Assembly: GCA_022494885.1 (NCBI GenBank)
Contig: JAGVSM010002861.1
Coordinates: forward strand, 62,001 to 126,000
Length of the DNA: 64,000 nucleotides
Direction of reading: 5' to 3'
From: Micrasema longulum
Taxonomy: Eukaryota > Arthropoda > Insecta > Trichoptera > Brachycentridae
This document shows, one piece after another, positions 55,516-64,000 of this stretch. The number at the start of each line of letters is the position of its first letter. Position 1 is the stretch's first letter. The translations under genes and the position numbers were made by a program. The notes under the pieces are model-generated. The model saw nothing but the letters and a program-made list of their open reading frames with translations, was not told where the DNA came from and did not search any database.

Positions 55516-55992
55516 TTAAAAAACCATCACATTCGATTTATCGACATTCATCAGCAAATCGCTTCTCTTGCATACATCGTAGACCTTTGTTACCAAGAAT
55601 TGCAGTTCCTCTTTGTTATTAGCAAGGAGTACAGCATCGTCAGCATACAAAAGACAATTGACTTTTAAATCACCCATTTTTGCTCCCATTTTTAAGCCTT
55701 TCAGTTCTTTCATGCAGTTATCGATATACACGTTGAACAGCCATGGTGACATAACACATCCCTGCTTCACTCCTTTATGAATGTCAAACCACGATGTGTA
55801 TGATCCATTTACCCTAACACATGCTGTGCTGTCTTTATACAGAGAAGCAATAGCACGTGTTAGATTTACGCTTACTCCGTACTCTGATAACACCTTCCAT
55901 AATTTTTCTCTGTCAACTCTATCAAACGCTTTTTGCAGATCGACAAATGCGCAGAAAAGCTTTTGGTTTTTAGCAAGAAATTTTTCTGTCAT
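55516..55992 (-). pseudogene. RTE-like LINE, reverse transcriptase palm
   Basis: This 158-residue stretch has the palm motifs of reverse transcriptase. FVDLQKAFDRVDREKLW carries the first catalytic Asp. GVKQGCVMSPWLFNVYIDN is next, and LLYADDAVLLANN carries the YADD pair. A DKSNVMVF segment closes it. The frame ends in TAA (about 55513-55515), but codons continue in the same frame into the following ORF, so a single nonsense change separates them. The catalytic residues are intact, yet the copy lacks the endonuclease and the upstream fingers are frameshifted, so it cannot be autonomous. Confidence 0.9.
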
Positions 55993-56204
55993 GTTTCGTA
56001 AAGCAAATATTTATTATAAATATCCATACATCCTCTTCCATTCATAAAACCGCTCTGAATATCCCACACTCTATCCTTTGTAACTTTTCTTACTCTATCA
56101 ATCAAATGAATTATAAATATAATTTAAACCTTTTATAGGACTTCAAAGTGGTATATGAATATTCCACCAGAATAAGGGTTTATATTTTGAAACGAAAATT
56201 AGTA

Positions 56205-56350
56205 TTTTCGTTTTTATGATTTAACCAAATATCCGATTTAGAATAATAGGAAACAAGTTGTGGAAAAAGCAAATGGGTTTTAACCTCATACTTCCTAATC
56301 CGTAGTTCGCAAAACTACCCACCGGAATACAATCTGTCTCTTATTCCATC
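56205..56350 (-). mobile_element. S2 SINE, strongly degenerate
   Basis: The minus strand retains CGGTGGGTAGTTTTGCGAAC, a damaged box B (GAGGTTAAAACCCAT) and CGGATATTTGGTTAAATCAT in S2 order. Confidence 0.55.
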
Positions 56351-56455
56351 ATGAGTGGTACCATAATTGCATTTTTCTGAAAAACACATACGATTTTTAT
56401 GATATTTGCAAATGCAGTATGTTTATGATACTGAAAAAAAAATTCATGTAACTTA

Positions 56456-57007
56456 GGGCCTTATTTATAAACTTGGTATAAAGTTACGCGTCGGCATAGT
56501 GGTAAAGTTAGGATGATAATACCATCTTTATTCTACCACTATAATATGGATGGTATTTTATTTATTTTATTGTATTTTACTTACATATACGGCCAAATTG
56601 TCTATTACAAAACGTATAAACCATATTTGGTTTAATTATTAAAATTATATATATACATTACCGTATACTCAAGACTTGGAAAAAAATATTTAACCTAAAA
56701 GTTGTTTAATACATTCAGTAGAAATTTAAAACAATTAAAAATAAACGTTTAAATCATATTAAACAATAAAATATTTGAATGGATAAATATAACAAGATAA
56801 TCATAAAGCAGTTTCATATTTTAATTATACGAAAGGCTTGATTACCATCCACCATCTTTGGAAAAGTTCAATAGGCTTGATCTATAAGAACAATATCCTA
56901 CTATGGGAATAACTATTTCCGAGTTCCTGGAGTTACAAGTTGTATTCCCATCCTTATCTGCCACTATGCCTAGGTGTAACTTTATACCAGGCTTAACAGT
57001 AAGACCC
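56456..57007. mobile_element. Palindromic MITE, second copy, interrupted
   Basis: Ends GGGCCTTATTTATAAACTTG and ATACCAGGCTTAACAGTAAG-ACCC match the MITE at 8671-8834. They share the internal ACCATCTTTATTCTACCACT and CCACTATGCCTAGGTGTAAC blocks. The flanking triplets TTA and CTA fit a 3-bp duplication. A LINE end is inserted at 56558-56941. Confidence 0.75.
56558..56941 (-). mobile_element. LINE 3' end inserted in a MITE, with GTATT duplication
   Basis: GTATT at 56553-56557 and 56942-56946 flanks the insert. On the minus strand it starts in a short degraded coding piece (QELGNSYSHSRI, then FQRWW) similar to the end of the LINE at 26290-27030. It ends after an AT-rich tail with AATAAAATAAATAA. 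This is a typical 5'-truncated LINE insertion. Confidence 0.7.
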
Positions 57008-57900
57008 CTAGTGTCCTGGAAACGCAATATTTATTTAGTATGGTACGTTTACGCATTTACACATTTTTCGATGCATATTCGTTATGTAAAAATATCGTCT
57101 TGTTTGTAAATTAAAAAAAAATTGCATTAGACATTTCTTGGACATGTACTTGTGAATATATATAATAATTATACAATAATATATAATAATAATGATCATA
57201 ATAAAAATATATATTAAAAAAAAATTTGGAGAGAAGAAATATTTTCAATGACGAAAATACTAATAAAATAATTTTAAATGAAATGATAGAGTTCACTGGG
57301 ATTTGAATAAGAGGCCAAGGTTAATCAATGCAAATTATTTTGGATAAAAGGCTTTACTTGTTCATTCATACATTCATGATACAGTGTTGTTTCAAACACC
57401 CAATGTTAAATATGTACATACATCTTTTGGGACGATAATTGAAGCGTTCTTAACCCAACATTTAGTGACGACATGGTCATCTAAAGATAGGTACTACTAT
57501 GTACATACGAACAGTTTTATTCTTCTATTTTAAGGGATAGTTGCGCCATAAAAAGCTTAGATTATCAAATGTTGAAAGTTAAGCCATCGTTGGGTTTTCG
57601 ATGTAACCGATATTTTTCAAAACGTTTTATTTTACATTTTGTATTTATTTAGGTGTTTATAATTATGCACACTACTACGTTTTTAAGATACGTAAATAGA
57701 CAATTACAAAAATAAATACTAATTTAAGCATTTTGGTCCCAGCTTTTAGATGTTTTTTTGTTGCATTTCACAAGAGAAAATGTTATCCTTTTAACGTCTT
57801 CTAACTTAAAACTATTTAAATACGTGGTACTACTAATAAACTATTTGAAATATAAAAACATGTTTTTTTGTATCAATGATTGTATTTTAATGAAATAAGC
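57008..57900. other. Unassigned AT-rich sequence
   Basis: No supported gene or repeat. Confidence 0.4.
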
Positions 57901-57952
57901 ATGAGATTGCGAGATTTTATACGAAAATAGTATGGTTTCTGTTGTACAATAG

Positions 57953-58495
57953 CTGTTAAATGCTGCAGCAAGACTTATTTTTGGAATCTCTAAGTTCAGT
58001 CATATCACTCCACTACTTCGGGAATTACACTGGTTATGTTTTCTACAGAAGGTGGAATACAAACTCTGTTGGCTTATCTATAAATCACGGCACAACTCTA
58101 CTCCGGAATATCTAAGAGAACAATGCATTCCAGGAAAACTAGCTGACAAGCGTCTTAAGCTTAGATCAGCTACGTCTACGGCGAGAGAAAAAGTTATTAT
58201 ACGTCTACGTAAACAGCGCACTAAATTCAGTGAACGCGCATTTGCAGTCACAGGCCCTATGTCATGTAATGCTCTCCTATCAGAGGTGCGAGGCTGTGAG
58301 AGTGAAGTGGTGTTACAGAAAAAGCTTAAAATCTATATGTGATAACAAAAAAAAAATTGTTCTTATTAAATTACTAATTTCAAAGCTTCAATTAAATTTA
58401 TTTATCTATAGAATCACTATGTAAAGCGCTTTTGAGGTATATTATATTACGAAACTAGCGCTTTATAGGTTATCCATAATAATAATAGCAAACTA
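57953..58495 (+). mobile_element. LINE C-terminal fragment with 3' tail (CR1/L2-like)
   Basis: The plus frame from 57953 to the stop near 58342 reads LLNAAARLIFGISKFSHITP, then LLRELHWLCFLQKVEYKLCW, LIYKSRHNSTPEYLREQC and FSERAFAVTGPMSCNALLSE. NAAARLxxxxxxxxHITPxLxELHWLPxxxRxxYK is a strong signature of CR1/L2-type LINE C-termini. One TAG precedes the fragment at 57950. The 3' tail has AAAGCGCTTTTGAGGTATAT, then ACGAAACTAGCGCTTT, then TTATCCATAATAATAATA. Confidence 0.85.
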
Positions 58496-58509
58496 ATCGA
58501 TCCTAGAAA

Positions 58510-59100
58510 AATCCAACAAATTTATTTATTTATTCAAAATTACAAAATTAAATATTTATGAACTTATTAAGGCTTTTTAGGCTATGCCCGTGTCAAGCCA
58601 CAACAAATAACAATAAAAATACAAGGTGAAATTAATTAGATCAAATTATAATGACCTAGAATAACAATCTAGAAAAAAGGTAAATGTAATAAATAATCAA
58701 ATTCCAAAGAATACAATGCAAAAAAGAAAATCAGAAATAATTTTAAAAATATAAATTATACAAATTAAGAATCACACATAATCAAATATACAAAATAGTG
58801 GTATCATTAAAATCAACAAAATAATAGTAAAATATAGTAGTATTAAAAAAAACAAAATAAGAGTATAATTTAAATCAACAGAAAAAGAATATATTTATAA
58901 AAGTATAATTGAAATGATAATTGAGATATGTTTTCTAGAAACTCACTCAATATTATAGTACGAAATATAAGAAATAGGAGCAACAAATCTTATGCCAAAT
59001 AATAGTACGTACTAAATTAAATTAAACAAAAATAGATAATGAAAAAAACATCAAAATTATCAATAAATATTAAAAGCAATCCACTTCTTTTGCGTGTCAA
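58510..59100 (-). mobile_element. Probable LINE 3' end plus AT-rich sequence
   Basis: Near 58565-58605 the minus strand reads GGCTTGACACGGGCATAGCC, a block also present (with CACAGC) at about 62238-62262. An AT-rich, T-ending 3' tail lies at the low-coordinate side. Upstream sequence to 59100 is A-rich without a readable frame. Confidence 0.35.
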
Positions 59101-60484
59101 ATGACAACCGTTGGAGCCAAATGTGTGATTTTTACAGTAAAAAATAGCCAAAACTGTACCAAATTGGAGGTGAAAAACTGCAACAGTATTGTATAAATTC
59201 GGCGGTCAATTCAATAAATAGAGATGTGTCCCAAAAAAGAACATTGATACTTAATAGGTTAACATAGGAATCAACTTACACAATAGAATTTATATATATA
59301 TATATATTACGTGTGAACATATTACTTTTATTATTCTTGAAAAATCGACAACAAACAGGAGAAAGAATGTGGTGTTCAAGTGTTACGCTGTGGGGTGGTG
59401 TGTGTTTTGTGTTAGTGTAGTGTAGCAAATTTGATCCAGTTCGACTGAAAAGTAGCAGTAATTTAACATGTAACATTTTATTGAACAACTGGCCCTAAAT
59501 CGCTTAATTTTTTCATAGTTTCGTTTATTGAATTTATATAACGTGGTTGCGCTGACAATTTCTGTCAAGTGACATTCTAAAAATTATTAACGAGCTTAAT
59601 AAAATAATGTGCATACCTTCTGATGACGAATTTTGAAAAACCTTTTATTTGGATAACAAAAAGGGAAAACATGTAATTTTATTTTAAAAACATTTTAAAG
59701 TATGTTTTGTTGAAAACAAAATGCATAATCTTGGTAAGAATTCTAAAATGTATTTAAGAAAAAAAAAACACTTAACAGATACTGCCAGCGCAGCGTCGAT
59801 TAAAAGTACTTTCAAAATACATATAATTTACTAACTTAGTGTTTGGCCATTTCTTAAAAAGTTTTGTAATCCCAGAATACAAAAGTTTCAAATAATTTGT
59901 TATATGTATATTATATTGCCGTAAAGATGGTTTATAATCTGCCATTGACCGGTTCAAGTTTAAGTGTAAAAAATGAAATAAAATGATTAAAAAAACATAG
60001 ATTATATTTTGCAAAATTTATTTCTTTCATATATTTTAAAGATATTCGATATTATTTAACACTTTAAAGGCATTAAAAAAGAACTAAATATTTTTGCAAA
60101 ATAAAACTTATCTGATCTAAAAAGATTGATATCAAATATTGAGTTTGTAATTTGACCTGCGAGACTAATTATATTTTATAGCTTCGTAATAAAATTATTA
60201 AGATTGCGAATATGATTGTTTAAAAATGCATGAAATAAGCAATTTAAAATTAAAATGTATTTTCTAATTTCTATGATTAAATAAACATACTTAAAATTCA
60301 ACACTCAAGCCACTATAAAATTGTTCTTCCTGCTCGTTAAAACGTAATAAAACAATCCGTAAAATATTTTTATATCAATAGTAGAAAGGTATGGTAAAGA
60401 AGGATAATAAAATTTCAAAGTATTTCTGACACGTTGTATCAGACGAGGAGGTTGAGTTTGGGTTTGGAAATTTGTGAGTTATGA
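59101..60484. other. Unassigned AT-rich sequence
   Basis: No gene or repeat is supported. A TATATA run lies at about 59288-59310. Confidence 0.4.
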
Positions 60485-60605
60485 GTAAGAATAGGCAGAG
60501 AGGATAAAATGCAACATGTTTCTATCCTGGAATACATTTCTAGCTTCTTCCATATTCATGCATCTTGTAATGTAATTCATGCCTTTCATTTGAGTCATCT
60601 TTTGG
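60485..60605 (-). mobile_element. RTE-like LINE 3' fragment
   Basis: TAGGCAGAGAGGATAAAATG and TTCTATCCTGGAATACATTT, CTTCTTCCATATTCATGCAT correspond to the last ~110 bp of the coding end in the copies at 44726 and 54817. Confidence 0.65.
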
Positions 60606-60733
60606 ACCACGAAAAATATTTTGATTTTTCTGATGTTTTTTTTTGTAAATGCAATATTTTAAAAACTACGAGTATATTAACTTCTACACACGTGCAAAAA
60701 TATTAATAAAAATTTTAGATTTTTACATTTACA

Positions 60734-60906
60734 TTTTTTTGCACCACAACAGGCCAGGAGGCCTAATTACAGTGGTGAATTACATCACAGAGCACCCAGG
60801 CTTGAGAAAAATCACATTTTTAATTTTTGTGTTCTCACCGGGAATCGAACCCGGAACCTTCCGTGGTGAGTCAAGCGTCTTGACCACTACACTACGGAGG
60901 CCGCCG
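60734..60906 (-). mobile_element. S1 SINE, complete
   Basis: Almost identical to 15881-16056, with a tRNA-like head (GGCGGCCTCCGTAGTGTAGT on minus), box B GTTCGATTCCCGGTGAGAAC, and poly(A) after TTGTGGTGCAAAA. Confidence 0.9.
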
Positions 60907-60954
60907 ATCCTAAATATAATAAGAATAATGATTCAGCAAGCTTAACAAACATAT

Positions 60955-61045
60955 GAACACCATTATTCCCTTTCCGAACCTTATGGTGCATAAAGCATTG
61001 TATTGGTAAACTAACCGTAGCGTATCTTAATTATTTTTATTACAC
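60955..61045 (-). mobile_element. S3 SINE, 3' half
   Basis: ACCATTATTCCCTTTCCG, CCTTATGGTGCATAAAGC and CTAACCGTAGCGTATCTTAA mirror the S3 3' half. The head is absent. Confidence 0.65.
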
Positions 61046-61439
61046 GGCGATAAAAAAATTCTAACTCAAAACTCATAAAAATTAGAACAAAATCAAAAGA
61101 AAAAAAAATCCACATGGGTATAGAGCCTGATTCAATCAGTTTTACGTGACAGAGCCACTTTGTGAACAAAATTACACGTACATACACAACATACATGTGT
61201 ATATGCGTATTTGAATGCACATTTATATGCATGCAAATATATAAATATATATAAGAATAAAAAACATTATGAATATTTTAGTAGAAAAAACCAAAAAGTA
61301 ACTTATTTTGCTATCAATTTAGTTAAAGTAATCATAATAGGAAAATATCACATACTACGAATGTACGAATACCGATAAAAAAATGTTTTCATCCATGAAT
61401 TTTAAAATAAAATTGTTAAAAAAATATGTCTCAAAAACG

Positions 61440-61700
61440 CTACTAGTTTGGTTTTGACAATTGTGACGTCAAGATTCGTGATGATTTAATTTTAACGGTC
61501 ACAAACAAATGTCCAAATTTAACCGAATCGTGACGTATTAGGCCAATGCAGTGAGCCGTTTTCGCGGGAGTTGAAAAATTATAAATTGAAAAAATATATA
61601 TGCTACTACAAAGTACAAAAAAAATGTTTTTACTGGACAGCATTTCATAGATCCATATTAATTTATAATTGTAAAAAAAAAGTTATATTTCCTTATCGAA
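61440..61700 (+). repeat. R3 interspersed repeat, clearest copy
   Basis: TTGTGACGTCAAGATTCGTG, TCGTGACGTATTAGGCCAAT, GCCGTTTTCGCGGGAGTTG and GCATTTCATAGATCCATATT in order. Confidence 0.7.
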
Positions 61701-62229
61701 TGCAAAAGTAGAATATTAAGAATGATACACTAAACTTATTATAGCGTCCATGGTTAATTTAGAAGTGCGACGACGGACCCGCAAATGAACTCATCGTTCA
61801 ATTACAGAGAATAACTCAAGGGGCTTGGCGTAATGGGCATAAACGTATGATCGCATTAAATACAACACTTTAATAGGCATTTCTGTAACCACACCTCTCT
61901 ATTGTTTGATTTATTATTTCATTAACAAAAGGCTATTATGGACGCGCGCACAAACAGCGCGCTAGAAGCCACTGTTCATGGCGGCTGTGGCTGTCCGTCA
62001 AGTGTTGAAGTAATCACATCAAGACTCGTTGCCATCTAACCCCCGACCCTATCAAAGTCAAGTCGTCAGCATCAGAAGGTAGCAAAAAAATCAGTAGTGG
62101 ACTGGGAACTTTTTTGCACAATAAGAAAGTTTAGAGGTTTTTAAAATGTATTATTTGTTAAAAGACTTAAAAATTATTATTATTTTTTTTTTTTCAAATT
62201 ACATTTGTAAACATATTCACTAACATATT
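61701..62229. other. Unassigned; GC-richer patch
   Basis: 61930-62055 is CpG-containing (GGACGCGCGCACAAACAGCG, CATGGCGGCTGTGGCTGTCC). It has no convincing frame and no match elsewhere in the window. The rest is AT-rich. Confidence 0.3.
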
Positions 62230-62470
62230 TTGGTTTCTTAAGCTGTGCCCGTGTCAAGCCATTATAATGAACAACAACAAAATATAATCATCATTATTCC
62301 ATGTCCGCTTCCTAATTGGAGCATATGGTATCCACCAAGAGCCTCTATGCATCTCTATCGGCTGCCAACTCCCTTGCGTCCTTCCAAGTCAGGTTCTCAT
62401 CCCATAATTCTGACAAACTGCCGATGAACAGTCAGCAGTGGACGTCCACGACGTTGATAAGCAGATGCCT
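62230..62470 (-). mobile_element. LINE C-terminal fragment (DLTWEDA type), degraded
   Basis: The minus strand has CGTCCACTGCTGACTGTTCA, GAGAACCTGACTTGGAAGGA, CGCAAGGGAGTTGGCAGCCG and CTCCAATTAGGAAGCGGACA, ending in ATGGAATAATGATGATTAT. It is the reverse counterpart of 63750-63935. Confidence 0.65.
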
Positions 62471-62559
62471 TGTAAAGTAGGCAACGCGGTTAAGGCTCTC
62501 AGGAGGCATCCGCAGTATAGTATATAATCTACCCACTAATGTTAGAGACGCCCCGACCC

Positions 62560-62855
62560 TTCTTTATTTACATTTAAGTCAAGATTAAAATGTCACTATC
62601 TAAATATTAAAATTGTTTCTTTATCCTTCTTCTTCCCTTCCCATCTCCTCTGCATTCTTCATTGAATAGTGTTAATTTTTAATTCTTTAAATAATATTTG
62701 TTTGCATTTTTGTATAAAATTGTAAGATTCAATATGTCCATGTATTTATAATTTTCTTAAACTGAACGGTTTGGGTAGGTAGGAAGAAATCGCCTTAAGG
62801 CAATATGCCGCCCTTATATGTATATGTATATAAAGTGTCAAATAAATAAAAATAT
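62560..62855 (+). mobile_element. Probable LINE 3' tail
   Basis: The end has AAATCGCCTTAAGGCAATAT, GCCGCCCTTATATG and GTGTCAAATAAATAAAAAT. The short inverted repeat GCCTTAAGGC followed by AATAAATAAA is typical of insect LINE 3' ends. No coding part is readable. Confidence 0.45.
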
Positions 62856-62869
62856 GGCCTAGCCTAGCC

Positions 62870-63175
62870 AACCGTATTGCCCTCGCTTGATGACAGTCGT
62901 CACCGGAGTTTGCTGCGTCCGTTCTTTTATTAATTCATTCCCCACAAAGTCAAACTACGGCTAACCCAAGATCCTTCTGAGACACCTATTCTCAAAACTC
63001 AGAATTTTGCTGTTTTGGGCCCTAGTGAGGTGCCATGATTCGCATCCGTAGAGGAGAATAGGTGTTATGCTGGCGTTATATAGGCGGCATTTGATTTTCA
63101 TCGAGTAAATATCCGATCTCCAGACAGTTTCCATACTTTTGAATGTGGCACCTGCTACTTCTAACTGCACTCCCA
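62870..63175 (-). mobile_element. LINE fragment after the reverse transcriptase
   Basis: The minus frame 63170-62961 includes YNASITPILLYGCESWHLTR, then NSKILSFENRCLRRILG. After two stops it continues NELIKERTQQTPVTTVIKRG, then QYGWLG. LLYGCExWxxT...FxNRCLRRIL...GWxGH is the thumb/C-terminal pattern of several LINE clades. It differs from the RTE-like family at 54817. Inactive. Confidence 0.7.
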
Positions 63176-63464
63176 GTTTTTTTTTAATCTGAAATTTTCT
63201 GTAACATATACTCCTAGGTATTGAAAACTCTCGACCCTTTCGATGATTTGGTTTGAATCAGGGGATTTTTAGCATCGAAGCACGAAATATATGGGTTTTA
63301 GCAATATTGGTTTAATATAGTTGCTAAATATTTTAATTTATTTTATATTAAATCTAATTTTCCATGGCACTGAGCATTCTTCATTTTAGTGTTTTTACGG
63401 CACAGATTTTTTTGTTTTCTGTGCGAGTACTACTAGTATCTATGCTTATCGTACACTGATGGCG

Positions 63465-63690
63465 AACAACCTTTTGCCAGTCCACGAACAATGAAATATT
63501 GCAGTTCAAACAACAATCTTTCAAAATCGCAATATTTCACGTCCACCTTGCCAGGAATCGAACCCAGGACCTCGAGATTGGGGGACAAACAAGCCCGAAG
63601 CAGACTTGTTTCCACTTGATTTCTTTATTCAGGATTTTTGCCCGAGAACAGCCATCCAGTCAAAAACTCTAGTCTGAGATTTATTTGTTG
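63465..63690 (-). mobile_element. S3 SINE, long form
   Basis: Reversed: AATATTTCACGTCCACCTTG, GGAATCGAACCCAGGACCTC (box B), a damaged box A region, and leader blocks CAGGATTTTTGCCCGAGAAC and CCAGTCAAAAACTC. Confidence 0.7.
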
Positions 63691-63749
63691 TTTTCTGTGC
63701 GAGAGTCAAGCGTCATGACAATTACACTATGGAAACTTTGCTTCTCTTA

Positions 63750-63935
63750 TACCACAAGTTGCGGACTTCACAGCTGATTGTTTGTCGGCAGTTTATGTTA
63801 GAGGTACGGAACGCGAACCTGACTTGGGAGGACGCACAAACGCGGGCAGCCGATAGGAATGCATGGAGCCTCTTGGATGCATATGCTTCAACTAGGGAGC
63901 GGACATGGAATGATGATGAAGATGATGTAGGTCTG
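63750..63935 (+). mobile_element. LINE C-terminal fragment (DLTWEDA type) with GAT tail
   Basis: The plus strand from about 63811 reads NLTWEDAQTRAADRNAWSLL, then DAYASTRERTWN. DNA then runs AACTAGGGAGCGGACATGGA into ATGATGATGAAGATGATG. The coding part has no RT, so this is a 5'-truncated copy. The end is compared with the S3 SINE end in the findings. Confidence 0.65.
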
Positions 63936-64000
63936 TATTCCAACAATCAAATCAGCAATATTTTGATTATCGTTATCATTTTTCTATCCGCACCGGAACT

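Larger units (their letters stand above)
54796..56115 (-). mobile_element. RTE-like LINE, 5'-truncated, best-preserved copy
   Basis: Read on the minus strand it starts inside the reverse transcriptase (RVRKVTKDRVWDIQSGFMNG at about 56095-56040). It crosses a frameshift near 56010, continues through the palm and thumb, and ends with the stop at 54817-54819. A (TTTG)4-type tail follows directly (CAAACAAACAAACAAACC on plus, 54797-54814). The 5' endonuclease part is missing. The tail with no long poly(A), and the C-terminal FGHVER...GRxRKTW segment, agree with RTE-type elements as I know them; clade assignment is from motifs only. Confidence 0.88.

Noticed and set aside
54817..55992. Active reverse transcriptase gene of the host or a group II intron / retron
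   Set aside because: The C-terminal FGHVER...RKTW segment, the tandem tail and many truncated relatives in the window identify a LINE. The nonsense codon and frameshift exclude activity.

Overview
The window looks like a gene-poor, AT-rich stretch of an insect nuclear genome, most likely a moth or butterfly. The basis is the mixture of many decayed non-LTR retrotransposons (RTE-like, Jockey/CR1/L2-like and one RNase H-bearing type), several tRNA-derived SINE families, and many palindromic or terminal-inverted-repeat (TIR) elements. I see no bacterial gene organisation, operons, rRNA, functional tRNA or CRISPR. The order-level assignment is inference.

Almost every long open reading frame is a mobile-element remnant or falls inside a repeat. 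The best-preserved one is an RTE-like reverse transcriptase on the minus strand (54796-56115). It has a visible YADD active site, one in-frame stop, one frameshift and a short tandem tail. Six shorter relatives lie at 2991-3595, 5425-5610, 22912-23385, 29205-29765, 44726-45285 and 60485-60605. C-terminal or 3' fragments of other LINE families lie at 1772, 26290, 31225, 31975, 32150, 33470, 45286, 47690, 48055, 50905, 52575, 56558, 57953, 62230, 62870 and 63750.

I use working names for the repeats. S1, S2 and S3 are three tRNA-derived SINE families. Family A is a long-TIR foldback family present as about 12 pieces. R3, R4, R5, R6 and R7 are further interspersed families with two or three copies each. 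Several nested insertions have readable junctions: a retrocopied mRNA end inside an S3 SINE (17293-17550, 14-bp target duplication), a TA-flanked MITE inside family A (48664-49197), a 354-bp MITE inside an RTE fragment (29359-29712), and a LINE end inside a MITE (56558-56941, GTATT duplication).

The only segment that looks like host gene structure is about 17.9-20.23 kb. It is free of recognised repeats, has a CpG-containing GC-rich patch and a perfect hairpin near 18.0 kb, a degenerate tandem array at 19.75-20.09 kb, and a short GC-rich open exon (20147-20233) that runs from ATG to a CAG/GTAATT splice donor. I read this as a promoter, 5' leader and first coding exon of an unidentified plus-strand gene with a long intron. 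If so, much of the rest of the window could be its first intron, but no downstream exon was identified with confidence.

The remaining stretches (for example 13.6-14.5, 20.7-22.2, 23.9-26.3, 27.6-29.1, 34.7-38.2, 42-44 and 59-60.5 kb) are AT-rich sequence in which I could support no gene.
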